From Diadophis punctatus similis (Eukaryota; Chordata; Lepidosauria; Squamata; Dipsadidae), in NCBI GenBank assembly GCA_023053685.1, contig JALIGW010000002.1, positions 254,115,239 through 254,179,238 on the forward strand: DNA of 64,000 nt, in the 5' to 3' direction. The translations under genes were made by a program, and so were the position numbers. Under the pieces are notes generated by a model, which made no database searches, was not told the origin of the DNA, and was given only the letters and a program-made list of their open reading frames with translations. Of this stretch, positions 11,400 to 21,800 are shown piece by piece; within the stretch, counting starts at the first letter, position 1; each line of letters begins with the position of its first letter.

Positions 11400-12980
11400 A
11401 TAGTTGGAGCAACAGAAGTCACTTCAGTTACACAGCTAGATGCAAAGCAATGAGAGAAAATTTCACTCTCCCGAGATCTCTGCCTATGTAACCAGTGGTG
11501 TCATCTGAGCTTTATTTTGAGACTGTATCTAGGTAGAGCCTTTAAGTGAAGAGCTGACATTTTGAAGTGAAGTGGGCATAAAAATTTTACGTTCAGGTCT
11601 TAACATGATCTAACTGTAGCATAGTACTTAAAATCTATGCCAATAACCTAATACTTAATTATGTTTGTTGTCTCTTCCAACTCAATGAAAGAAATTGTCA
11701 TTTCATCCTTGCATTGGCTGTCTACACCGTTATCTCAAAGATGAACTTTGGGGAAATCCCCAAGGCTTTGGCAAGGAGAGAGATGAAGCGTTCTTGATGG
11801 TTCTCATAATTGTAGGTGAGAAATACGGAGTGGACTGCAGCTGTGGCAGGGTGGACTGCTAGGATTAAATGTGTAAACAAAACTCAGCGAAGCAACTGGA
11901 GAATTCAATCATTTGGAAATAGTCAATGAGGGAGCAATTTAGCACACGCTAATGGAAAAATGCTAGTGAGATATCTAATTAGACCCCAGAAGGAATAAAG
12001 GCTAAACATCAACCTGCATTGGTTAGCAATGCCTGCACATTGTAGAGATCTGAATATTCTCAGCTGAATCAGCCTAATGCAAGTCTAGCTGGATAGATGT
12101 CTATGGAGATTCTCAGTCATCCAGGTCATGGTTGTCCCAAAGGTGCTTTTTTTCAAAAGGCATCTACTGTAGGTCTAGCTGGATAGGCAGTGTTGGTGTA
12201 AAGTCTTAAGTCACTCCATTCCTCCCAAGTCCTTTTTTTTTTAAAGCTCTAAGGCAAAGTTGAAAATCTGAGAGTGTTCCATGCATCACCACTAAATGTC
12301 TCCAAAATTGCAAAAAGCAAAAGATCAGATCTAGGAAATAAAAAATTAATTACCTCGAATGTGTGTAGTTTATTCAAAATCAATGATCCCCATTGACCCC
12401 TTTCATGAAGTTTCAGATTGTTCATCAATCCCCAAACATTTGTTATATGAAAATAATAATAGGCACCTTGGTGCAATCCCAAAATAGCTGGAATACTACT
12501 TGAATGCCATCATGGGCTTTGACAAAATCACCATCTGTCAATTGCAAAAGACAGCTATACTTGGAATAGCTTACGTCCTGCAACAATATCTTAACACCAT
12601 CAAACAACAACATCTGCTTATCCCAGATCCTTGGGAAAGACTCGATAGGTGGATAATATGCCGCATTCAGTCTAAACATCTGACTGACTGTGTGACTAAC
12701 GCTAACAATAAGAACATTGACCTCTTGGATAGTCCCATCAGCCCTTGCAGTGATTTTGAAAATTTTCAGAAACCCTGTTTAAATAAAGAATTGGCCTTCC
12801 CCAAACCAAGAGTATTTTTTTTCTCTAGTAGACAACCATGACATATATATGGCCCTAGCAGAATCCTTTTGCGCTCTGTCCCCACAATGACTTCAATCTA
12901 TTCCCAGCCTATGAGGGAGATAACTGAAATTTTCCTAAGTTCTTCTGGTGTTATGGGTCTATCTAATGAATCTAATAAAG
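11400..12980. other. Intergenic, no gene seen
   Basis: AT-rich sequence without a supportable gene. 12100-12180 carries a piece of the fold-back repeat seen whole at 23895-24135. About 12450-12660 resembles a degraded dispersed repeat (GACAAAATCACCATCTGTCA). The 113-codon plus ORF at 12500-12841 shows no recognisable domain. Confidence 0.4.
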
Positions 12981-13337
12981 AGGGGACGCGGTGGCTCAGT
13001 GGCTAAGATGCTGAGCTTGTTGATCAGAAAGGTCAGCAGTTCGGCGGTTCAAATCCCTAGCGCCGTGTAATGGAGTGAGCTCCCATTACTTGCCCCAGCT
13101 TCTGCCAACCTAGCAGTTGGAAAGCATGTAAAAATGCATGTAGAAAAATAGGGACCACCTTTGGTGGGAAGGTAACAGCGCTCCATGCACCTTTGGCATT
13201 TAGTCATGCCGGCCACATGACCACGGAATCGTCATCAGACAGTGCTAGCTCTTCAGCTTTGAAACGGAGACGAGCACCGCCCCCTAGAATTGGGAACGAC
13301 TAGCACATATGTGCGAGGAGAACCTTTACCTTTACCT
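12981..13337 (+). mobile_element. tRNA-derived SINE (Sauria-type)
   Basis: The tRNA-like head has an A box near 12991 (GTGGCTCAGTGG) and a B box at 13046-13056 (GGTTCAAATCC). The body has CCGGCCACATGACC and the 3' end CCTTTACCTTTACC, the terminal motif Sauria SINEs share with Bov-B LINEs. Imperfect CTAATRAA copies flank it. It is not a functional tRNA gene, because the acceptor-stem context is absent. Confidence 0.82.
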
Positions 13338-13376
13338 AATGAACCATATTCTGAATTGGAGAAGTGGGAGCATTGA

Positions 13377-13760
13377 TCGATTCAGATTTTTATGATGGTC
13401 ATTAAGTGAATCACATGGCCATTAATCATGTGGTTGTGAGTCAGAATCTAGCTTATCCAATTGGTGGTTTTTTTGTCAGAAAATGACAAAATATGATCAT
13501 GTGACCACAGGACACTCCAAATGTGAGCAGTTGTGACGTGCCCAAGATGTGGTCATGTGACCGGGGGAATGGTGTGGCAGTTGTAATTTGGAGGATTGGT
13601 CGTAAGTAGCAATGGCAACAGCACTTATGGTAGAATTATATATCGCTTCACAGTGCTTTACAGCCCACTCAAAGTGGTAAAAAAATAACTTTTTTCAAGC
13701 ATCATGACCTCAAATGGTTGTTAGGAGACCAGTCATAAGTCAAAGGTTACTTGTAACAAA
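13377..13760. mobile_element. Degenerate MITE with a SINE scrap inside
   Basis: Diverged relative of the GTCATAAGTC/GTTAAGTGAAT repeats, containing about 75 bp of minus-strand SINE (GCTTCACAGTGCTTTACAGC) near 13605-13680. Boundaries are uncertain. Confidence 0.45.
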
Positions 13761-14539
13761 AAGATAAAATGAATTGAGACACTTAATGAGGTACCTCAAA
13801 AGAAAGAAGCATGACTGAGGAAAATAGGCATGTGTGAGTTTGGGCTATCAAAAAGGGGATTGAGAGAGACTTCCCGTTTTGGCTCCGACGACGTCGGAGG
13901 TGCTCCTTTTCAGGCGTCCTTTCGGCTCCCTGTAAAAGCCACCAGAACAGCTGTCTGGCGGCTTGAAAATCTCTCCCCAGGCGAAGGGGAGAGATGAGAG
14001 CAAGACAGGCTGGGTAGAGCCCCCCTAGTGCCCTAGAAGTCAACTTAGGGTGCGAAGGGGGAGGGCTCCCCAGGGAGCCTGTCTGTCCTCCGGGAAGCCG
14101 GAAGCCTCCACTTAAAGTGGAGGAAGATGTCGCGACCACCGCTGCTGCAAGAAAGGAAAGTATAACTATTTTAAATCCAAAGAGAGCAGCCCGAGAAAGG
14201 CAGGAGTTTAGAAGGGTATTATTTTGACTTTAACTCCACTGCTGGACTTTATTTTCAAAGCAACAAAGTAGCCTAATAAGGAAGAGGCAACAATATGGCG
14301 ATTGGAGATTTGGGTGTGGAACAGAAAGAGAAAGTTATTTTTACTTTGCTACCAGTTTTTTCCTATGGAAACTTTTGAGCTGGAGAAATGATTTTTTTTC
14401 CTGTTTGTCTCCTGATTCTCTTTACAGCTGCATAAAAGATAAAAGCCTAACTGGCTTTGGAGTTGGAAATAATTTTGTTGAGTTTGCTCTGGTTTTTTTT
14501 TTCCTCTTCTTTGTCCTTTTTTTTCCTGAGAATACTGAA

Positions 14540-15624
14540 ATGGCTTCTAAACCTGGAAAGACTGTTGTGAACAAAAGAATTGAGTATTTTTCTGATCACA
14601 CTTTAAAGATGCAATTTATTCCTGATTTAACATCATCAAAGTCTTTAACACCTGAAACTTTATTTAATAATTTGAAAATTATGAAAAATGAACTGATTAT
14701 GGATTTTAATTCAAAAATTAATGAATTAGATAAAAAATGCAGGCTGCCTTGGAGAAAATGAATTTACAATTGAGAGCTGATGTACTGAAAGTTTGTAAAG
14801 GATTAGTAACAAATATGGAGATTTTGGAGAAGGATTTGGAAAAAAATAAGCAAGCTTTGACAACTGCAGAGGAATACATAGCCAAGGTTCAAAATGATAC
14901 AGTAAATTTGGAAACAGATGTGTTGATGTCTCAGTTCAGAGAGATGAAATTTGCTATAAGAGTTAGGGGCCTGAAAGAGGGAAAATTTGAAAATTTGAAA
15001 GAAAGGATGGTAAAGGCCCTGGAGCAGATGTCTGGAATGTCTAAACAGGAATTGGCTATGCAAATTGATAAGATATATAGAGTCAACTCTTGGTATGCAA
15101 AACAAAACCATTTGCCAAGGGACATTGTAATATATTTTACTACAAGAGCTCTGCGGAATAGAATTACACAGGCGACCTTCAAGAATAACCTTCAGGTAGA
15201 TGGTCAGGAAATAAGGATATGGAAAGAAATTCCTGCTAAGATGCTTAAAGCCAGGAAAGAATTTACCTTTTTGGTGGAGGAATTAAAAAAACGAAATTTA
15301 CGATATCAATGGAATGCACCAACAGGAGTGATTGTGAAATTTTTGGGAAAAAGATACGGGCTTAATACAATAAAGAAAGCTACAGAATTCTATATCAACG
15401 TTTTAAAGGCTGATATTTCTAAAATTCCAGAGGATAGAAGCAAGGAAATGATGGAGGAGGAGAAGAAAAATCCAGATATATTTGTTCAAGAGGAAATTCC
15501 AAAGATTCAAAGTGATTGGCAGAGCCAGCTAGATATTTGCGACGTGGAAAAGGAGACGGAAGATTGGGGTCAGATGGGAGGCGAATCGATAGATTTGAAG
15601 TTATCAAGTGACAGATGGTGTTGA
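14540..15624 (+). pseudogene. L1 ORF1 (RNA-binding protein) with one frameshift
   Basis: Two overlapping frames, 14540-14761 and 14737-15624, form one L1 ORF1. The N-terminal frame starts MASKPGKTVV and ends in a coiled-coil-like stretch (NELDKK). Within an A-run near 14735 the frame shifts by one base, and the second frame continues with a heptad-rich coiled coil. It then has the RRM-like core (FAIRVRGLKEG, PRDIVIYF) and the C-terminal domain (KARKEFTFLVEELKK, GLNTIKKATEF). L1 ORF1p trimerises and coats L1 RNA. The shift is a single A in a homopolymer, so it could be a late mutation, polymorphism or sequencing error. Confidence 0.8.
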
Positions 15625-15785
15625 AATTTATAATTCGTTTAAGATGAAATAATTCCAAAGAATTAAGTGATTGGCAGACTCAGACAGTTGTTTGCAATGT
15701 GGAAAAGGAGACGGAGGATTGCAGCCAGAGGGGAGGTGAATCGACAGATTTGGAATTGTTAAGAGACTGATGGTGTTGAAATTTG
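15512..15785 (+). repeat. Tandem duplication at the L1 ORF1 end
   Basis: About 155 bp (GTGATTGGCAG ... GGTGTTGAAATTT) is present twice, from 15512 and from 15667. The first copy carries the ORF1 stop; the second is non-coding. Confidence 0.75.
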
Positions 15786-15839
15786 TTCCTTTTTAGATTA
15801 CATTATATTAATTTGATATAGTGTAATATTATGTTATTA

Positions 15840-16680
15840 ATATTTTGTGGGATTTTAGGATTAAGTTTAAGGTTTTTGAGGTATAAGGGGTTAGGTTTTA
15901 TTTATTTTTATTGTTATTATTATTATATATATGACATATTTTGAAGCTGATATTTTAATATATTGTAATATTGTTATTAATATTAAGTTTGAAATTTTTT
16001 TTGGTTTTTTTTCTTTTTTTTTAACTATGGATAAATAATTTGGTAGAATATTTTAAATATTGAGGTATTGTGACTAGGTATAAATATTACTTTTGTTATT
16101 TATATATATATATATATTATATGTTCTGAAATTAATAATTTGATATATCGTAATATTATGTTTTTAATAAGTTGTTGGACTTTAGGTTTAAGTTTAAGGT
16201 TTTTGAAGTATAAGGGTTAGTTCTTATTTCTTTTTCTTATTATTATTAATATATATATTATATGTTGTGAAGTTAACATTTTGATTTATATTATGTTACT
16301 AATATTTTGTGGGATTTTAGGATTAAGTTTAAGGTTTTTGAGGTATAAGAGGTTAGGTTTTACTTATTTTTATTGTTATTATTATTATATATATGACACA
16401 TTTTGAAGCTGATATTTTAATATATTGTAATATTGTTATTAATATTGGGTTTGATCCCCCTTTTTTATCAATATCAATAATTTGATATATCGTAATATTA
16501 TGTTATTAATAAGATGTTGGACTTTAGGTTTAAGTTTAAGGTTTTTGAAGTATAAGGGGTTAGTTCTTACTGCTTTTTCTTATCATTATCAGTATGTATA
16601 TTATATATTGTGAAGTCAATATTTTGATATATTGTAATATTATGTTATTAACATTGTTTGATTTTATGATCAAGTTTAGT
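15840..16680 (+). repeat. Interleaved direct repeats in the L1 3' region
   Basis: A segment of about 145 bp starting ATATTTTGTGGGATTTTAGG occurs at 15840 and 16302. A related segment (GTTGGACTTTAGG...) occurs near 16172 and 16512. They fill the space where ORF2 would be. Confidence 0.75.
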
Positions 16681-17256
16681 TCTTGAGGTTCCCCTTGGGT
16701 TTTTTCCCCCCTTTTTTCCTTTTCCTTTTTTATAATTATTAATATAGATTATGTAAAAGATAGTGGCTTAGAGATATGAATTATAGTATGACATGTTGTA
16801 TGATGTTTTTTTAATTGTTTACTTTCCTTTTAATCACTTACTTTCTTTATTTTTTATTATTTTTATCCTTTTTCCTATTATGTTTTGAATAGTTTAGAAA
16901 AACTTGGAGTTAAAGACTTTAAAAATTGGGGAAATTAAGAAGTTGTTTTAATCCAATTTAAATTTATTTTATTGAATATTATGCCCTGTACTTTGTCTGG
17001 GAAGTCCGGGGGGGAGGGGGGAAGGGAAGGGAGTGGGTTGGGGTAGGGGGGATGGGGGGGAGAAAAATGAAAAATGCTTGTACTTTGTACTTATAAAACT
17101 TTTTGAATTTAAAAAAAAGGGGGGGATTGAGAGTCAGGCTTGTGTTAGTGTACTACTTTCCAACTTTGGAGCTTTCTGACTGTATGCTACCTTCCCTGCC
17201 CTAATTGAGGCATACTTACATTCAGCTCAGATTCTAGATCTTGGATATGTTTGCAT

Positions 17257-17833
17257 CCGTGGTGGGTTCCTACCGGTGTGGTTGACTCTACCGCACCGGT
17301 AGCGGCCAGCAGATGGTGCTATTTGCGCGCGACAGCTCCGGTGCCGTCTTCACCGGTCTGTCGGGCGGCACCATCTTTTTTTGGGAATTTTTGGGCTGAT
17401 TTTGCTTCCTGCGCATGCGCAGAAGGAAAATCTTGCGAGGGGATGCGCGTGCACATAAGATTTTGGTGATTTTTTGTTTCCGCGCATGCGCGGAAGCAAA
17501 AAAAAGCATCAAAATTGCTTGCCCACGCACATGCCCGCGCACGTGCCTGCATGGGATTTTGCTTCCATGCATGCACAGAAGCAAAAAAGCACCAAAATTG
17601 CGTGCCCGCGCGCGTCCCCTCGCGGGATTTTGCTTCCACGCATGTGCAGAAGCAAAAAAAAGCACCAAAATCGCATGCCCACAAACGTCCCCTCGCAAGA
17701 TTTTGCTTCTGCACATGCGCAGAAAGTAAAATCATGTGAAGGGGCGCACCCGCATAGCGAGCACGCGCGTGCCAAAACATGGCAATGCGCACGCAGCGCA
17801 CCGGTAGCACGAAGCACAAGCAACCCGCCCCTA
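17257..17833 (+). mobile_element. hAT-type MITE with hairpin array
   Basis: Flanked by perfect 8-bp duplications GTTTGCAT (17249-17256 and 17834-17841). The ends CCGTGGTGGGTTCCTACCGG and CAACCCGCCCCTA are mutated CAGTGGTGGG-type termini. The interior has about five units, each with the palindromic core GCTTC-GCGCATGCGC-GAAGC and a spacer of A-run plus CGTGCC. ORFs on both strands here are by-products of the repeats. Confidence 0.88.
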
Positions 17834-17944
17834 GTTTGCATGAATGCAAACCTGGCCCAGGGAACATGGTTTCCTCCATTTCTAGGCTGGTGCCTTTAAT
17901 TCCTCCTGCACCAAACTGGATCTTCATAATGATCTCATTATTCA

Positions 17945-18026
17945 TGTAATTAATAGAATAACAGAGTTGGAAGGGACCTTGGAGGTCTTCTAGTCCAACT
18001 CCCTCCTCAAGCAGGAGACCCATACC
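17945..18026 (-). mobile_element. Older CR1 3' end, part interrupted by the L3 LINE
   Basis: Minus-strand CR1 3' terminus (plus strand: GTTGGAAGGGACCTTGGAGG). The rest of the same copy resumes at 22188, beyond the L3-type insertion; the intact order is seen in another CR1 at 54035. Confidence 0.85.
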
Positions 18027-18112
18027 CAGACTCGGGCTGGACTCGCCCAGCTGATTGTTCTCAGCTGGGCTCTTTTTTTCTTTTTCCTTTTTCCAACAAG
18101 CGTTGCCGCTGG

Positions 18113-18175
18113 TGCTTGTCATTCTTTTCGCTGCGGCTTGTCATTCTTTTCGCTGCGGCTTGTTATTCTGCCTTC
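18113..18175 (+). repeat. 22-bp tandem repeat in the LINE 5' region
   Basis: Almost three copies of GCTTGTCATTCTTTTCGCTG plus CG, near the 5' end of the L3-type LINE. The position would suit a promoter monomer array, but that is inference. Confidence 0.7.
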
Positions 18176-18328
18176 TAGCCAAGTGCCCTTTTAGTTGAAC
18201 GCCCAACAATCCCCCAGGACTGCCAACACTGATCAGCCGTTGGCCAGGCCTTTTTTACATCTCTGGCCTGAAGCTGCTTGAAGGGGGATGCAGGAAGGAA
18301 GGAGGTCGTCATTTTAGAGGCGACTGGA

Positions 18329-18763
18329 ATGCCGTGGGAACGTCGGTCGAGCACCGTCTCTTCTACAGCCTGGAAACGGGATTTGAACAATACTGCTATG
18401 CAGGCCAGCACCACTGAAGCGATTGTGTTTATTATTGGGGCCATATTGATGATCGGGCCCACCATTTGGACTGCTATAGTGGCCAGTTCCCTCTCCTCAG
18501 GCCCCCCTTATCTATGGGGGACCTCCCCCTCTGACAGATTGACATCGGACTCTGGAGGGAGAGAGCTCGTGATCTATAGATACCATCTGGATAGGGGGAC
18601 ATACCATCAACCCCTGGACTATTGGCTTCCCAAAACTGGACACTGGAACTCTTGGATTGACTTAATTTTTAATGAGATTATTTTTATATGCTCCTTATTA
18701 ATTTTATTGATTTTAATATTTGTGATAATTAACCTTGCAATTTTTACCCCAGAAGCATTGTGA
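18329..18763 (+). CDS. Small ORF upstream of LINE ORF2, putative two-helix membrane protein
   Basis: 144 codons from the first ATG (MPWERRSS) to TGA, 69 nt before the ORF2 ATG. The frame is open further upstream from 18278 but without an ATG. Two strongly hydrophobic stretches look like membrane helices: about residues 30-55 (IVFIIGAILMIGPTIW) and about 110-138 (FICSLLILLILIFVIINLA). The middle is polar and aromatic (YRYHLDRGTY). I do not recognise it. It lacks the CCHC or esterase domains often found in CR1 ORF1 proteins. It may be the ORF1 of this LINE or a chance ORF in its 5' UTR. Confidence 0.5.
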   Translation: MPWERRSSTVSSTAWKRDLNNTAMQASTTEAIVFIIGAILMIGPTIWTAIVASSLSSGPPYLWGTSPSDRLTSDSGGRELVIYRYHLDRGTYHQPLDYWLPKTGHWNSWIDLIFNEIIFICSLLILLILIFVIINLAIFTPEAL

Positions 18764-18832
18764 CTGTGGTTATAGTGTGGGCTATGAATGGGTATGATTG
18801 TGTGATAGAGTTTTATCGATTATTATAGTGGA

Positions 18833-21800
18833 ATGAGTAGGCCAGGGGTTTGGTCTTTGTCCCCCTCTGCTGAGTGTGGAAACAGAAGTGGAGGGGGACT
18901 TAGGTCCATTCCCAGGTGCAGTATGAATGGTATGCATGATCTGTCGGGAGAGGGGGGGACCAGTAGGGGAGGGGAGTGGATCTCTGATGGGATGGGGGAC
19001 GGGAGGATTATGGTCATAACAGGGAGAGGTAGGTATGGCGGGAGCAGAGGGGTAGGCTGCTCTCTGGGAATGAGAACTCGCTGTCTCCAAGCGATTTCTT
19101 GTTCTGGCCCCTCTGGTTTGGTTCCATCTTGCTCAACCCGAGGTCCTGGTAACCAGGGATGTCAGGGCCCTGGGCTCAAGCTGCTGCTGTTGAATGCCAG
19201 GTCAATTACCAACAAGGCCCCCCTTGTATGGGACTTAATCCTGGAAGAGGGGGCGGACCTGGCATGTATTACTGAGACCTGGCTAGGCCAGGAGGGGGGG
19301 GTTCCCCTCTCCGAGATGTGCCCGGACGGGTTCTCAGTTCAGCATCAGCCGCGACCCCAGGGAAGGGGTGGAGGAGTGGCGATTATAGCTCGCCAGAACC
19401 TTAATCCTCGAAGGAGCCCTGCCCCGGAGATTGTTGGGTGTGAGACGCTCCTTCTGAAGTTGGACTTAGGGGTCCAGGTGGGCCTTTTGCTAGCGTACCT
19501 GCCTCCTAGCTACGTTGCAAAGGCCCTGCCTGTTCTGCTCGAGGCGGTAGCAGGGCTGGCGATTGAGTTCCCCAGGTTGATGGTGCTGGGGGACTTTAAT
19601 TTGCCATCACCCGGTGAAACCTCGGAGGCAGTCCAGGAGTTCATGGCTTCCATGACAACCATGGACCTGACCCAAGTAGTTCAGGGTCCGACTCATGAGG
19701 GAGGTCACACGCTTGACCTTGTGTTTCTCTCGGGGCAGTGGAGAGATGATCGGAGGCTGAGGGGTTTAGTCACAGTACCCTTGTCGTGGTCAGATCATTT
19801 CCTTCTGAGGTTGGATTTCATGGCACCACTCCTCCACTGCAAGGAGGCGGGGCCGATTAAGTGGTTCCGCCCCAGGCGCCTAATGGAATCTGAAGGATTT
19901 CAGAGGGAACTTGGGGAAATACCTGACTCCCTGGTACACGATTCATCTGAGGCTCTAGTGGCTGCCTGGAATCGGGCGGCAACGGGGGCTTTAGATCGGA
20001 TTGCGCCTTTGTGGCCTCTCCGTGGCAGCGGATCCCGGAGGGCTCCTTGGTTTACTGAGGAGCTCCGGGAGATGAAGCGCCTAAAGAGACGCCTAGAGCG
20101 ACGATGGAGAGCCAGTAAAGCTGAGTCTGACCGGACACTTTTAAGAACTTGCATTAAGTCTTACTTAGTGGCGATAAGGGCGGCAAAATGCTCGCATTTT
20201 TCCGCTCTTATTGCGTCCGCCGACTCCCGCCCAGCCGCCCTGTTTAGGGTGACTCGCTCCCTCCTAGCCAAGGGGGGAGTTGAAGATCCCTTGCAGGGCA
20301 GAGCTGAGGAATTTTCTCAGTTTCTGGCGGACAAAGTCGTTCAGATTCGGACAGACCTGGACTCCATTTGGACAGAGCAAGCCGAGATGCCAGGGGCGAG
20401 TCTTAGTCCTGTTATATGGGACGAGTTTGAGCCTGTCACTCCTGAGGATGTGGACAAGGCCATAGGAGCGATGAGCGCCTCTACCTGTTTATTGGACCTG
20501 TGCCCCTCCTGGCTGGTCTCTGCCAGCAGGGAGGTGTCACGCGGCTGGCTCCAGGCGGTTGTGATCGCCTCTTTGAGAGAGGGATCCATCCCGCAGCCTT
20601 TAAAAGCTGCGGTGGTGAGGCCCCTCCTCAAGAAGCCTTCCCTGGACCCAGCGGATTTAAAAAACTTCCGTCCAGTCTCCAACTTACCCTTTTTGGGTAA
20701 AGTTGTTGAGAAGGTGGTGTCGCTCCAACTCCTGCGGCTATTGGAGGATACTGATTATCTGGATCCCTTTCAATCGGGTTTCAGGCGCGGCTACAGTACG
20801 GAGACTGCTTTGGTCGCACTGATGGATGATCTCTGGCGGGCCCGGGATGGGGGTTATTCCTCCATCCTGGTGTTACTTGACCTCTCAGCGGCTTTCGATA
20901 CCATTGACCATGGTATCCTTCTGCGTCGTCTTGGGGAGATGGGAGTGGGAGGCACTGTTTTACGGTGGTTCTCCTCCTACCTCTCTGACAGGACGCAGTC
21001 GGTGTTGGCAGGAGGACAGAGGTCGGCCCCTAGGCCCCTGGTTTGCGGGGTGCCACAGGGCTCGGTCCTCTCGCCCATCCTGTTTAACATTTACATGAAA
21101 CCGCTGGGTGAGATCATCCGACGACATGGGGTGAGGTATCAGCAGTATGCTGATGATACCCAGTTGTACATCTCCACCCCGTGTCAGTTCAGTGAAGCTG
21201 TTGATGTAATGTGCCGCTGCCTGGACGATGTGAGGGTCTGGATGGGAGTGAACAGACTCAGGCTCAACCCAGACAAGACTGAGTGGCTCTGGATATTGCC
21301 TCCCAAGGACTATGTCGACTGTCCCTCCTTGGTTCTTGGGGGAGAAAAATTGACTCCCTCAGAACAGGTTCGCAATTTGGGTGTCCTCCTAGACCCACAG
21401 CTAAAATTGGATCAACATCTTTCAGCTGTGGCTAGGGGGACCTTTGCACAGATTCGTCTCGTGCACCAATTGCGACCCTACTTGGAGAGGGAGGCTTTGC
21501 TCACAGTCACTCATGCCCTTGTCACCTCACGGCTAGACTACTGTAACGGACTCTACATGGGGCTACCCTTGAAGAGCATCCGGAGACTGCAATTGGTACA
21601 GAATGCAGCTGCGCGAGCTGTAGTGGGTGTACCGAGATACACCCACGTAACACCTATCCTCCGCCAGCTGCATTGGTTGCCAATTAGTCTCCGGTTACAA
21701 TTCAAAGTGTTGGTTTTGACTTTTAAAGCCCTACATGGCTCAGGGCCAGGTTACCTACGGGACCGCATCCTACCACATACCTCCCTAAGACCGGTTAGGT

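Larger units (their letters stand above)
13867..17121 (+). mobile_element. HAL1-like L1: ORF1 present, ORF2 absent
   Basis: A 3.25-kb element flanked by perfect 12-bp duplications GGGGATTGAGAG (13855-13866 and 17122-17133) and ending in an A-rich tail. The first 0.3 kb is a GC-rich L1-type 5' UTR, followed by ORF1 (14540-15624). After ORF1 come about 1.5 kb of AT-rich non-coding sequence with internal duplications, a G-rich patch (17008-17060) and the tail. No RT or endonuclease sequence exists between the duplications. Intact ends mean the copy inserted in this form. Such ORF1-only L1s must borrow RT from a full L1. Confidence 0.8.

Noticed and set aside
12985..13060. A tRNA gene, suggested by A and B boxes
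   Set aside because: The boxes belong to the tRNA-derived head of a SINE; no acceptor stem or cloverleaf is present. The same holds for 54987-55060.
17251..18122. Overlapping ORFs of up to 267 codons on both strands
   Set aside because: They follow the hairpin repeats of the MITE and run into CR1 and LINE 5' sequence; codon content changes at each element border.
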